Shown here in pieces: positions 40,513-49,775 of a stretch of 64,000 nt of DNA. Position 1 is the stretch's first letter; each line of letters opens with the position of its first letter. Origin of the DNA: Advenella kashmirensis WT001 (GTDB lineage: Bacteria > Pseudomonadota > Gammaproteobacteria > Burkholderiales > Burkholderiaceae_B). The stretch is taken from assembly GCF_000219915.2 (NCBI RefSeq), contig NC_017964.1:1922001-1986000 (forward strand), given 5' to 3'. The notes beneath the pieces were generated by a model. It had not been told where the DNA came from. It saw only the letters and a program-made list of their open reading frames with translations, and ran no database searches. The position numbers and the translations under genes are program-made.

Positions 40513-40853
40513 TATCGCATCGGGCCCCAGGTGGCTGGCGGCAATTGCGTTACCGGCATCGGTGTGGCCTGTGCAGTGATGTGGCTCACGTATGGCGACT
40601 GTGATATTTGACGGCGATATCTATGTGTAACTGGCGGATATCACATTCATGATCCGCCTTTCTTGATTTGCTTTTTGTGATTTCTGATCCGTGATTGATG
40701 TTTCGTACCTGACGGGTGCCACACGGATCAGATGACGCGAATGGTGTGAGGTCGTTTGCCGACGCCAGTCGGCCTGCTGGCGATCGTTGCCTGACTTTCG
40801 CTAAGGCTGGTCGTCTGCGTAGATTGTTATTATTGAATATAGAGTGTAAATAT
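40513..40853. other. intergenic region with two overlapping hairpins between rph and rdgB
   Basis: No gene is seen in these 341 bases. GGCGGAT (40633-40639) pairs with ATCCGCC (40652-40658) and is followed by a T-rich tail, a possible terminator after rph. TGTGATAT (40600-40607) pairs with ATATCACA (40638-40645), whose first bases overlap the terminator arm, so the two stems compete. A shift between them could regulate read-through into rdgB. Confidence 0.4.
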
Positions 40854-41447
40854 ATGGATGTTGTACTGGCTTCCGGAAACAAGGGAAAATTGCGCGAATT
40901 TAGTGCGCTGTTTGCGCCACTGGGCATGCGTCTTATTCCGCAGCAGCAATTGAATGTGTCGGAGGCTCCCGAGCCTTTTCATACTTTCGTTGAAAATGCG
41001 CTGGCCAAGGCGCGCCATGCCAGTCATCACACCGGCCTGCCGGCGCTGGCAGATGACTCCGGCCTGTCAGTCGAAGCGCTGGGTGGCGCACCGGGCGTGC
41101 TATCGGCGCGGTATGCTACGCTATTTGGCGAAGAAAAATCGGATGCCGCCAATAACCGCCGCCTTCTGCTGGAGCTGCAAAATCATGAAAACCGCCGGGC
41201 TGCCTATATAGCCGTGCTGGTTTTTGTGCGGTCAGAAAATGATCCCTGTCCTGTCATTGCGCAGGGTACCTGGCATGGGGAAATCGCCATGCAAGCAGCC
41301 GGCGAGCACGGGTTTGGCTATGATCCCTATTTTTATATTCCCGAGTTGGGAAAAACCGCTGCTCAGCTTGATCCTCAAGTCAAGAACAGCGTGAGTCATC
41401 GTGCCATGGCGCTCAAGCGTTTGCTGGCGGATCTGGGTGCCGCGTGA
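40854..41447 (+). CDS. rdgB: XTP/dITP pyrophosphatase (RdgB/HAM1)
   Basis: A 197-aa house-cleaning enzyme hydrolysing non-canonical purine triphosphates (XTP, dITP). The start VLASGNKGKLREF, the catalytic ALADDSGLSVEALGGAPGV and the C-terminal HGFGYDPYFYIPELGKTAAQL plus SHRAMALK are typical. The ATG at 40854 is preferred over an upstream in-frame start because homology begins there. Its stop overlaps the hemW GTG by four bases. Confidence 0.95.
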   Translation: MDVVLASGNKGKLREFSALFAPLGMRLIPQQQLNVSEAPEPFHTFVENALAKARHASHHTGLPALADDSGLSVEALGGAPGVLSARYATLFGEEKSDAANNRRLLLELQNHENRRAAYIAVLVFVRSENDPCPVIAQGTWHGEIAMQAAGEHGFGYDPYFYIPELGKTAAQLDPQVKNSVSHRAMALKRLLADLGAA

Positions 41448-42661
41448 TCGAAAATATCGTCCCTGTGCAGCGGCTGAAACCGGCAATCAATTTCAACATC
41501 GGCCTGCCGCCCTTGTCTTTGTATATTCACGTGCCGTGGTGCGTGCGCAAATGTCCATACTGTGATTTCAACTCTCATGAGAAAAAACAGGACATTCCCG
41601 AAGCGCGTTTTCTGGCGGCGTTGCGTCGCGACCTTGAAGAGACGCTGCCATTAGTCTGGGGACGTTCGGTTTATACCGTATTTATCGGTGGTGGCACGCC
41701 CAGCCTCTTGTCTGGTGAAGCGATCGAGCAGATGCTGGCCATGGTACGCTCATATCTGCCCCTGGCACCATCTGCGGAAATTACCATGGAAGCCAATCCC
41801 GGGACAGCCGAGGCAGATCGTTTCGCGCAGTATGCAGCGGCCGGTGTCAACCGCTTCTCCCTGGGCGTGCAAAGTTTTGACGACAAGGCGCTGCAGCAGC
41901 TGGGGCGTATTCACAATGCTCGCCAGGCTGAGAAAGCCATTGAGCTGGCCATGAACGCGGTATCTCAGGTCAACATCGATCTGATGTATGCCTTGCCAGG
42001 GCAAACGATCGCCAAAGCCCGGGCCGATGTACAGCGGGCGCTTGCCTTTGGTACCCAGCACCTGTCGCTCTATCATCTGACCATGGAGCCGAACACGGTC
42101 TTTGCCAAGTTCCCGCCGAAAGACCTGCCTGATGAAGATAGTGCTGCCGACATCCAGGATATGCTCCTTGAGCAGACCCGGGACGCCGGTTTCGAACAAT
42201 ATGAAATTTCGGCCTACGCCCGCCCGGGTTGCCGTGCGCGCCATAACCTCAACTACTGGGAATTTGGCGACTATATTGGAATTGGACCTGGGGCGCATGG
42301 CAAATTGTCGTTTCAGGATCGCATTGTCCGGCGCGCCAATGTCAAGAATCCGCAGACCTGGATGGATCGCGCGCTTGAGGCAGACGGCGCTGGCCGGATC
42401 ATGACCGAGCAGAGCCTGGCTGTCGCAGATTTGCCTTTTGAATTCATGCTCAATGCATTGCGATTGGTAAAGGGCGTTCCCGCGACGCTGTTTGAGGAGC
42501 GAACCAGCCTTTCACTGCTGAGCGTGGCCCCGACTATTCGCAAGGCGGTAGAGCGCGGCCTGATGGAACCCGATCCCATGACCATTCGGCCTACCGAACG
42601 CGGTCAGGCGTTCCTGAACGATCTGCAGGCGATGTTTTTGCCTGAAAAAAAGGCAACTTGA
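41444..42661 (+). CDS. hemW: radical SAM heme chaperone HemW
   Basis: A 405-aa radical SAM protein, formerly annotated as coproporphyrinogen III oxidase-like, that binds heme and inserts it into respiratory proteins. The iron-sulfur motif CVRKCPYC (residues 33-40) follows YIHVPW. GGGTPSLL, EANPGT and GVNRFSLGVQSFDD are typical SAM-binding stretches. It starts with GTG and overlaps rdgB by four bases, so it is coupled. Confidence 0.94.
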   Translation: MIENIVPVQRLKPAINFNIGLPPLSLYIHVPWCVRKCPYCDFNSHEKKQDIPEARFLAALRRDLEETLPLVWGRSVYTVFIGGGTPSLLSGEAIEQMLAMVRSYLPLAPSAEITMEANPGTAEADRFAQYAAAGVNRFSLGVQSFDDKALQQLGRIHNARQAEKAIELAMNAVSQVNIDLMYALPGQTIAKARADVQRALAFGTQHLSLYHLTMEPNTVFAKFPPKDLPDEDSAADIQDMLLEQTRDAGFEQYEISAYARPGCRARHNLNYWEFGDYIGIGPGAHGKLSFQDRIVRRANVKNPQTWMDRALEADGAGRIMTEQSLAVADLPFEFMLNALRLVKGVPATLFEERTSLSLLSVAPTIRKAVERGLMEPDPMTIRPTERGQAFLNDLQAMFLPEKKAT

Positions 42662-42748
42662 AGGCATATTGTCTCTAGGGAAATCACCTGCAGCTGTTTT
42701 CGTGCGATCCGCTAAGTTCGTACGCTGTTGGTGCGTTTTTGCCACAAG

Positions 42749-42763
42749 GCACCAAATAAGTGC
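42749..42763. promoter_or_regulatory. NtrC-binding site 1 upstream of glnA
   Basis: GCACCAAATAAGTGC is a GCAC-N7-GTGC palindrome, the core of the NtrC (GlnG) enhancer consensus. It lies 164 bases before the glnA ATG and 32 bases (about three helical turns) from a second copy. Confidence 0.8.
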
Positions 42764-42780
42764 ATGAGTGACAATTTCAG

Positions 42781-42795
42781 GCACTAAAATAGTGC
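42781..42795. promoter_or_regulatory. NtrC-binding site 2 upstream of glnA
   Basis: GCACTAAAATAGTGC is a second GCAC-N7-GTGC palindrome, on the same face of the helix as the first and upstream of the -24/-12 promoter. This tandem arrangement is the classical glnA enhancer. Confidence 0.82.
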
Positions 42796-42836
42796 GCATA
42801 AATCACGAATCTGCCACGCATCCGGTCATCAATAGC

Positions 42837-42853
42837 TGGCATGATACTTGCTT
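42837..42853 (+). promoter_or_regulatory. sigma-54 (-24/-12) promoter of glnA
   Basis: TGGCATGATACTTGCTT has the invariant GG and GC of an RpoN promoter with 10 bases between them. It lies about 60 bases before the glnA ATG and downstream of both NtrC sites, so NtrC-P activates by DNA looping. Confidence 0.85.
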
Positions 42854-42912
42854 TTAAGTACGGCATACGGCCGGCTCAGGCCCTGTCATTGGACATTACT
42901 CATGGAGATAGT

Positions 42913-44324
42913 ATGACAACCCCTCAAGACGTTCTAAAGCTGATTGGCGATCGCGAAGTGACTTTTGTCGATTTCCGGTTTACGGATACGGTTGGTAAAG
43001 AACACCACATGACCATCCCGTCCAAACTGCTGGACGAAGACAAATTCGAATCCGGTCAGGCTTTTGATGGTTCGTCCATTGCCGGCTGGAAAGGCATTGA
43101 GGCTTCCGATATGCTGCTGATTCCCGATGCGAAATCTGCGCGTCTGGACCCGTTCCGTGAAGAACCCACACTGATCATGACCTGCGACGTGGTAGAACCG
43201 TCGGATCTGAAAGGATATGATCGCGATCCTCGTTCTCTGGCCAAGCGCGCCGAAGCCTACCTCAAATCCAGTGGCCTGGGCGACACCGCTTACTTTGGCC
43301 CCGAGCCGGAATTCTTTGTGTTTGATGGCATTACCTGGACTGACGACATGTCCGGTTGCTCATTCAAAATCAAATCTGACGAAGCGCCATGGTCATCCGG
43401 CACCGAGTCGGAGTCTGGTAATCTGGGGCATCGCCCGCGCGTCAAGGGCGGCTATGTACCCGTGTCACCGGTTGATTCCTTTGCCGACCTGCGTTCTGAA
43501 ATGAGCCTGATTCTGGAAGAGCAGGGCGTGCCGGTAGAAATCCACCACCATGAAGTGGCTGGCGCCGGCCAACTGGAAATTGGTACTCAGTTCTCTACGC
43601 TGGTGCAGCGCGCAGACTGGAACCAGATCCTGAAATACACAGTGCACAACGTAGCCCATATGTACGGCAAAACCGCGACATTCATGCCCAAGCCGCTGTT
43701 TGGTGATAACGGCTCAGGCATGCACGTTCACCAGTCTATCTGGAAAGATGGCCAGAACCTGTTTGCCGGTAATGGTTATGCCGGTTTGTCCGAGTTCGCC
43801 CTGTTCTATATCGGCGGTATCATCAAGCATGCCCGTGCACTCAACGCGATTACCAATCCGGGCACCAATTCCTACAAACGTCTGGTGCCGCACTATGAAG
43901 CCCCGGTCAAGCTGGCTTATTCTGCCCGCAACCGTTCGGCCTCAATTCGTATTCCTTATGTAGGCAATCCGAAAGGCCGTCGTATTGAAGCGCGCTTCCC
44001 CGATCCGCTGGCCAACCCGTACCTGGCGTTCTCTGCGCTGATGATGGCTGGCCTGGACGGTGTGCAGAACAAGATCCATCCTGCGATCCTGCAGACAAAA
44101 ACCTGTACGATCTGCCACCCGAAGAAGACAAGAAAATTCCGACCGTGGCCGCATCGCTTGAAGAAGCGCTGGCTGCGCTGGATGCGGATCGCGAATTCCT
44201 GACCCGCGGCGGCGTATTCAGCAACGACATGCTGGATGCCTACGTGGAACTGAAAATGCAGGAAGTGACTCGTCTTCGCCAGACGCCGCATCCTGTTGAA
44301 TACGATCTGTACTACTCGTTGTAA
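42913..44324 (+). CDS. glnA: glutamine synthetase type I, one frameshift
   Basis: Makes glutamine from glutamate and ammonia. Of 470 aa after repair, the usual GSI-beta size. Motifs are [26 protein letters not shown] [10 protein letters not shown], the ATP-binding [16 protein letters not shown] and [11 protein letters not shown]. The frame breaks at about 44083 ([20 protein letters not shown] after adding one G). NLYDLPPEE contains the Tyr adenylylated by GlnE, so activity is probably covalently regulated. Transcription is from the sigma-54 promoter just upstream. A 25-residue upstream extension is not used because it lacks homology. Confidence 0.95.
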
Positions 44325-44357
44325 TTGCTGCATACGGGCCTGTCATACCTGAAAGGG

Positions 44358-44375
44358 GGATGGCGTTTGCCATCC
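44358..44375. terminator. hairpin between glnA and ntrB
   Basis: GGATGGC and GCCATCC with the loop GTTT form a perfect 7-bp stem 33 bases after the glnA stop. There is no clear T-run, so it may be a weak terminator or attenuator that lowers ntrBC expression relative to glnA, or an RNA-stability element. Confidence 0.45.
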
Positions 44376-44516
44376 GGCCCGATTGTTTCTCCCCCAAGAC
44401 AGACCGGCATCTGTCGTCTTACGATTGAACCCGGCACGCTTGGCCGCTTCGGGCTGGCAGGGTGACGCTTGGTCATTCACCTCGCTTTATTCGGCGCGGG
44501 TACTTCTGGACTCCCA

Positions 44517-45656
44517 ATGGCAACGAAACTCACAGACGCTTACGATCTTCTTGCCACATCCGTTTTGCTGGTGGATGACGACGGGCGCCTTCTGCATATC
44601 AATAGCGCTGCACAGGACCTGCTGGAGCGTTCGCTCAAATCCCTGGAAAAATCAGCTGCAGCCGATCTGTTTACCGATGCGGAAGCCTTCAACAAGGCCC
44701 TCGATTACGTCTCGGGAAGAAAGCTCTCGACTGTGCGCCTGACGCTCGCTTTGCGCAAGGCCCTGGAGAACGTGCCTGCCAATGTAACGCTTACGCGCCT
44801 GGAGGCCATGCCCTGGCGCATATTGATTGAGATACGCGAGTTTGAACAGCATGCACTGGCGGAGCGCAATGAACGGCTGTTTCACGAAATCGAAATCTAC
44901 AAGGACACGTTTCGCAACCTGGCGCACGAAGTCAAGAACCCGCTGGGCGGCTTGCGCGGCGCAGCCCAGTTGCTGGAAATGGAGCTGCAGGATCCGGCGC
45001 TCAAGGAATATACCCAGGTTATTATTGATGAAGCCGATCGTCTGCAAGGATTGGTGGATCGCCTGATTCGACCCAGTCAGTCGCAGTTATCCCTGTCGGT
45101 GATCAATATCCATGAAGTATGTGAGCGGGTACATGCACTGATCAAGGCAGAGTATCAGGACCGTATCACGATTGTGAAAGATTACGACGCCTCGGTGCCG
45201 GATATGAAAGCCGATATGGCCAAACTGGTGCAGGCCTATCTGAATCTGGCGCGCAATGCTGCGCAGTCGCTGCTTGGTGAGGCGCCATCACGATCGCTAT
45301 CGGCCAGCGGGCGCGAGGTCGCTGACGACAACGGCTTTGACCTGCGCGCCGGTGATAGTCTGGCGCACGTAGGGCCGCTGCTGACGCTACGCACTCGCAT
45401 ACTGAATAAATTTTATCTGCTCAATAAGGTGCACCGCCTGGTGGTGGTGGTTTCTGTCGTGGATAACGGCGCAGGCGTGCCAAAGCAATTGAAAGACCGG
45501 ATTTTTCACCCTCTGGTCACTGGCCGTGCAGAGGGCACAGGCCTGGGACTAAGCCTGGCCCAGGAACTGGTGCATCAGCATGGCGGACTTATCGAATTTG
45601 ATTCGGAACCGGGTCATACCGAGTTCAGAATGCTGTTACCGTTGGAGCAAGTATGA
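44517..45656 (+). CDS. glnL: nitrogen regulation sensor histidine kinase NtrB (GlnL)
   Basis: A 379-aa cytosolic kinase/phosphatase that, with PII protein, sets NtrC phosphorylation. A PAS-like sensor (residues 8-100), dimerisation helices with the phospho-acceptor His137 (RNLAHEVKNPLGG), and ATPase boxes N (YLNLARNAAQSLLGE), G1 (VVDNGAGVPK) and G2 (GTGLGLSLAQELV) are present. There is no membrane segment. The ATG at 44517 suits the family start. Its stop overlaps the ntrC ATG by four bases. Confidence 0.95.
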   Translation: MATKLTDAYDLLATSVLLVDDDGRLLHINSAAQDLLERSLKSLEKSAAADLFTDAEAFNKALDYVSGRKLSTVRLTLALRKALENVPANVTLTRLEAMPWRILIEIREFEQHALAERNERLFHEIEIYKDTFRNLAHEVKNPLGGLRGAAQLLEMELQDPALKEYTQVIIDEADRLQGLVDRLIRPSQSQLSLSVINIHEVCERVHALIKAEYQDRITIVKDYDASVPDMKADMAKLVQAYLNLARNAAQSLLGEAPSRSLSASGREVADDNGFDLRAGDSLAHVGPLLTLRTRILNKFYLLNKVHRLVVVVSVVDNGAGVPKQLKDRIFHPLVTGRAEGTGLGLSLAQELVHQHGGLIEFDSEPGHTEFRMLLPLEQV

Positions 45657-47218
45657 AAACAATCTGGATTGTCGACGATGATCAGGCCATTCGCTGGGTG
45701 CTGGACAAGGCGCTGCAGCGTGCCGGAATGGCGCCCACCTGTTTTGAGCGTGCCAGAGACGTGCTCGATGCATTGCAAACGGAACGACCCGATGTGCTGG
45801 TAACGGATATTCGCATGCCGGATATGTCGGGGATTGATCTGCTCAAGGCAATCAAACAGCGCGCGGAAGATTTGCCGGTCATTGTGATGACGGCCTATAC
45901 CGACCTGGACAGTACGGTGACGGCTTTTCATGAAGGCGCGTTTGACTATCTGGTCAAGCCGTTTGACGTGAATGAAGCGGTGGCGCTGATTGAGCGCGCA
46001 TATGAACATGGTCGTGAGAACGCAGGACATGGGACGGAACAAGCCGTGCTGGCCCCGAATCTGGCAGCCGATTACGACAAAATGATGACCCAATCGTCAT
46101 CCAGGCAAATGCAGGAGATTTTTCGCGCCATTGGTCGCCTGGCGCCCTCTAAGGTCACCGTGCTGATCACGGGCGAATCGGGCACCGGCAAGGAATTGAT
46201 CGCCCGCGCCGTGCACAAGCATGGCACACGAGCCGGGAAACCTTTTGTGGCGCTGAATGCAGCGGCGATTCCGCGTGACCTGCTTGAAGCGGAACTGTTC
46301 GGACATGAGCGCGGTTCGTTTACTGGCGCCAGCGCACAACGCCGTGGCCGTTTTGAAGAGGCCAATGGCGGGACGCTGTTCCTGGATGAAATTGGCGACA
46401 TGCCGCTGGAGTTGCAAACCCGTCTTTTGCGGGTGCTTGCCGAAGGCAATTTCTACAGAATCGGTGGTTCACAGCCGGTGAGTGTGGACGTGCGCATTAT
46501 TGCTGCGACGCATCAGCCGCTCGAAGTACGGGTCGAGCAGGGCACCTTTCGAGAAGATCTGTTCCATCGCCTGAACGTTATTCGCTTGCGGGTGCCACCA
46601 TTGCGTGAGCGTCGGGAAGATATCGGTCAGCTGGCAACGCATTTTCTTAAGGTCGCAGCCAGCAGCCTGGGTGTGGCGCCCAAGCAATTGAGCCCGGAGG
46701 CGCTGGCTATTGTCCAGCAGTTCGATTTTCCGGGCAATGTGCGCCAGTTGGAGAACTTTTGTCATTGGCTCACGGTCATGTCGCCGGCGCAGCGGATCGA
46801 TAAGAACGATCTGCCACCCGAGCTCATGGCAAGCCTGAGTTTTTCACCAGGTACGGAACGCACCACCGAAGGTGTCGCGCCGACAGCGGGCAGTGTCGGG
46901 GACGCATCGGCTACTGCGGCCCATTGGTCTTCGGCAGCCACGCCTACAGCCGCAAGCCAAGGCCCTTATACGCCGTTAGCTGGGAGTGACAACAGTCAGC
47001 AGAACTGGCTGGACAAACTGGAGCTTGAAGTTCAGCAACGGTTGCAAAGCGATGAGCAGGACATCATGGCGCATCTGACGCAGGAGTTTGAGCGGATCGT
47101 GCTGACCACGACGCTGGAAAATTGCCGAGGGCGGCGTATTGACGCAGCGGCACGGCTGGGCATAGGTCGCAACACGGTGACGCGAAAGCTCAAGGAACTG
47201 GGAATAGAGCATCTTTGA
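45653..47218 (+). CDS. glnG: nitrogen regulation response regulator NtrC (GlnG)
   Basis: A 521-aa sigma-54 activator. The receiver domain has Asp52 in VTDIRMPDMSG and the switch Lys in YLVKPF. The AAA+ domain has Walker A GESGTGKE and Walker B GGTLFLDEIGDMP. The sigma-54 contact loop reads GSFTGA instead of the usual GAFTGA. The C-terminal Fis-type helix-turn-helix is RRIDAAARLGIGRNTVTRKLKEL. A Ser/Thr/Ala-rich linker of about 60 residues lies before the DNA-binding domain. It forms a coupled operon with ntrB behind glnA. Confidence 0.95.
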   Translation: MKTIWIVDDDQAIRWVLDKALQRAGMAPTCFERARDVLDALQTERPDVLVTDIRMPDMSGIDLLKAIKQRAEDLPVIVMTAYTDLDSTVTAFHEGAFDYLVKPFDVNEAVALIERAYEHGRENAGHGTEQAVLAPNLAADYDKMMTQSSSRQMQEIFRAIGRLAPSKVTVLITGESGTGKELIARAVHKHGTRAGKPFVALNAAAIPRDLLEAELFGHERGSFTGASAQRRGRFEEANGGTLFLDEIGDMPLELQTRLLRVLAEGNFYRIGGSQPVSVDVRIIAATHQPLEVRVEQGTFREDLFHRLNVIRLRVPPLRERREDIGQLATHFLKVAASSLGVAPKQLSPEALAIVQQFDFPGNVRQLENFCHWLTVMSPAQRIDKNDLPPELMASLSFSPGTERTTEGVAPTAGSVGDASATAAHWSSAATPTAASQGPYTPLAGSDNSQQNWLDKLELEVQQRLQSDEQDIMAHLTQEFERIVLTTTLENCRGRRIDAAARLGIGRNTVTRKLKELGIEHL

Positions 47219-47273
47219 TCGCCAGCGTGGCTTGCGGCGGCGCCGCTTTAACCGCCGGCCAACGCGTGTGCAG

Positions 47274-47974
47274 TTATTGGGTGGGGAGCTTGTCCATGCG
47301 ACGCCAGGCCTGCAGCTTGCCATCTTTCATCGTGCCAATATGATCGGCAATGGCTTCGGCTTCTTCCAGGTTGTGTGTAACCAGAATGGCGCTGATGCCA
47401 CTGTGCTTCAGAATACTGCGCACTTCTACAACCAGTTGCTGGCGAATTTCCGTATCCAGATTGGAAAAGGCTTCGTCCAGCAACAGCAGTTTGGGCGAGG
47501 GCGCAGTGAGCGCACCAGCGCAATGCGCTGCTGCTGGCCACCGGACAGTTCGTGCGGATAGCGGTCACGCAGATCAGACAGGCGTACCAATTCCAGCAAT
47601 TCATCAACCCGCTGTCTGCGCGCCTGTTGTGCTTGCTTGCGCAGGCCGAACGCGACATTCTGTTCAATCGTCAAATGCGGGAACAAGGCATAATCCTGGA
47701 ACATCATGCCAATGCGGCGATGCTCCGGTTCGACCATGCGACCGGGCTCGGCAATTACCTGGCCGTCCAACAAAATCTGCCCGGCGTAGACCGGTTCGAA
47801 CCCGGCAATGGCGCGCAGGACCGTGGTTTTGCCGCAACCAGACGGGCCCAGCAGGCAGACGATTTCACCCGCCGGAACCTGCATCGTGTAGCCGTCGACC
47901 ACCACTTTCATCCGATGGTCATGTTTATAGCCCAGTCGGATATCATTGATTTGCAAAATGGGTGTTGCGTGCAT
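47274..47974 (-). CDS. fbpC: iron(III) ABC transporter ATPase FbpC-like, short, one frameshift
   Basis: ATPase of a ferric iron importer. Walker A GPSGCGKTT, signature LSGGQQQRIALVRSL and Walker B LLLLDEAFSNLD are present once one base is added at about 47505. Length is only 233 aa: the protein stops at MKDGKLQAWRRMDKLPTQ, just after the ATPase core. It lacks the C-terminal domain (about 100 aa) that FbpC proteins usually have for regulation by iron. The stop is 55 bases from the convergent ntrC end, so a deletion is possible. The start overlaps the fbpB stop (TAATG). Confidence 0.85.
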
Positions 47975-49637
47975 TAGTAGTTTGCCTTCAATTGGGTACG
48001 GGCCAGCAAGATCACCGGAATCAGCCCGGCAAATACAATGATCAGGGCGGCAATTGCCCTTCGTCATAGGTCCCGCGTGCCGCTTCAGCGTAAAGCCATG
48101 TCGACAGGGTTTCAAAATTGAGCGGGCGCAGCAGCAGGGTGGCCGACAATTCTTTCATGGCATCTACAAAAATCAGCAGCGCTGCTGCGCCCAGCGCCGG
48201 ACGCAGCAACGGAAAGTGAACGCGCACGAAACTGCGAAATGCACTGTGCCCCAGGCTGCGCGAGGCTTGTTCCAGCGATGGCGGAATCCGGGCCAGGCCC
48301 GATTCAATGCTGCCAACTGAAATGGCCATGAAGCGCAGGGTATAGGCGCAGACAATGCCAGCTGCCGAGCCCATGATATACAACTGTGGCGGAATACCGG
48401 CCAGCGCGTTCAAGGTGCTTGAAATGAGTTGATCAAACCACGAATAGGGAATCAGCAAGCCGGTAGCCAGGACGGTACCTGGAATGGCGTAGCCCAGGCT
48501 GCTGCAACGGGCCAGCAGGCGAGCCGTGCCGCTGCGTGCGTGTCGCGCCGACCAGGCGATGATCAGCCCGCAGCAGATGGTGACGACGGTCGCTGCAAGC
48601 GACACCGATACTGTGTTATAGGTGGCCCGGACCAGTTCCAGGGAGACTGCCTGCAATGATGATAAACGCTTGATTGATTCGTTCACCAGAAACCAGAAAG
48701 GAATAATAAAGCCGGTAATGATGGGGAACCAGCCTAACAGCACGGCCACAAGAGCCGCAATGCCGCGCAGTTGCACCGGTTGTATTGGATGCATGCGCTG
48801 GGTAATGGCGTAGCGCTGGCGGCGCCGGGCATAGCGCTCCATATAGATCAGTAGCGTAACCACGGCCAGCATGACAATCGCAATTTGCGCCGCACCTTCC
48901 AGATTGGAACGGGTGATCCAGGTAGTATAAATGGAGATGGTCATGGTCTGGATGCCGAGAAACTCCGAGGCGCCTACATCGTTCAGTGTTTCCAGCAACA
49001 CCAGACTTAAGCCCACCGCCATGGCCGGACGAGCCAGCGGCACCACCACGCGCCAAAAAGCTTCGCGACGCGAGCATCCCAGTGTCCTGGCCGCTTCCAG
49101 CAGGCTGGCGGCCTGCGTCATGAACATCACCCGCACGCTTAAATAGACATAAGGATACAGCACCAGCCCCAGCAAAATAATGGCGCCCGCCATGGAGCGC
49201 AAGTCGGGGAGGCGGAACTGGCGTGGCGAGTCATAGCCCAGCAGGTCGCGGATCAGGGTTTGTATCGGTCCCAGTGGGTGCAGCACGTCCAGATAGGCAA
49301 ACGCCATGATGTAGGTGGGCACGGCCAGCGGCAACAGCAGGCCCCAGGTGACCAGCCGGCGGGTAGGGAACAGATAGGCAGTAGTCAGCCAGGCGCTACC
49401 GCCGCCAATGAGTGCACTCAGAATACCCACGCCCAGCAGCAAGAGCACGGTGTTCGACAATGAAACCGGGAGCACATTGTGCAACAGGTTCAGCCAGTGA
49501 CCGGTCTCGCCGGACAGCGCCAGCGCAGCCAATACCAATACCGGCGAAAGCACGCACAATGCCAGGGCGGCGGCTATCCACTGGCTGGGTGGCCAACGAT
49601 GGGTAGCGGTCAAGGCGGTGGAAGAGGGGGTGACCAT
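47974..49637 (-). CDS. fbpB: iron(III) ABC transporter permease FbpB-like, one frameshift
   Basis: A 554-aa double-domain permease, with two sets of about six membrane segments and an EAA-type loop in each half (EAARTLGCSRREAFWRVVVPLARPA and EQASRSLGHSAFRSFVRVHFPLLRPA, quoted in part). Near the end the run of G at about 48058 is one short. Adding it changes EGQLPP to an intact last membrane segment (IAALIIVFAGLIPVILLART) and a stop overlapping the fbpC start. It is the second gene of the iron operon after fbpA. Confidence 0.9.
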
Positions 49638-49692
49638 ACCGAGTTTACCAAATGCATACGGCGGGCTTGATGCCCGCCAGACAGGGAAATGC

Positions 49693-49756
49693 AAAAAAGA
49701 GAACGGCTGATCGGCCTTGACCAGCGCCTGACGGGACTGCCAGGCTTGCCGTTCTC
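49693..49756 (-). terminator. terminator-like stem after fbpA, before fbpB
   Basis: On the minus strand GAGAACGGC (49756-49748) pairs with GCCGTTCTC (49707-49699) around a GC-rich, probably folded 40-base loop, and is followed directly by TTTTTT. It lies 20 bases after the fbpA stop, so it should partly stop transcription and keep permease and ATPase levels below that of the binding protein. Confidence 0.7.
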
Positions 49757-49775
49757 CGAGCGCAATAAACGATAA

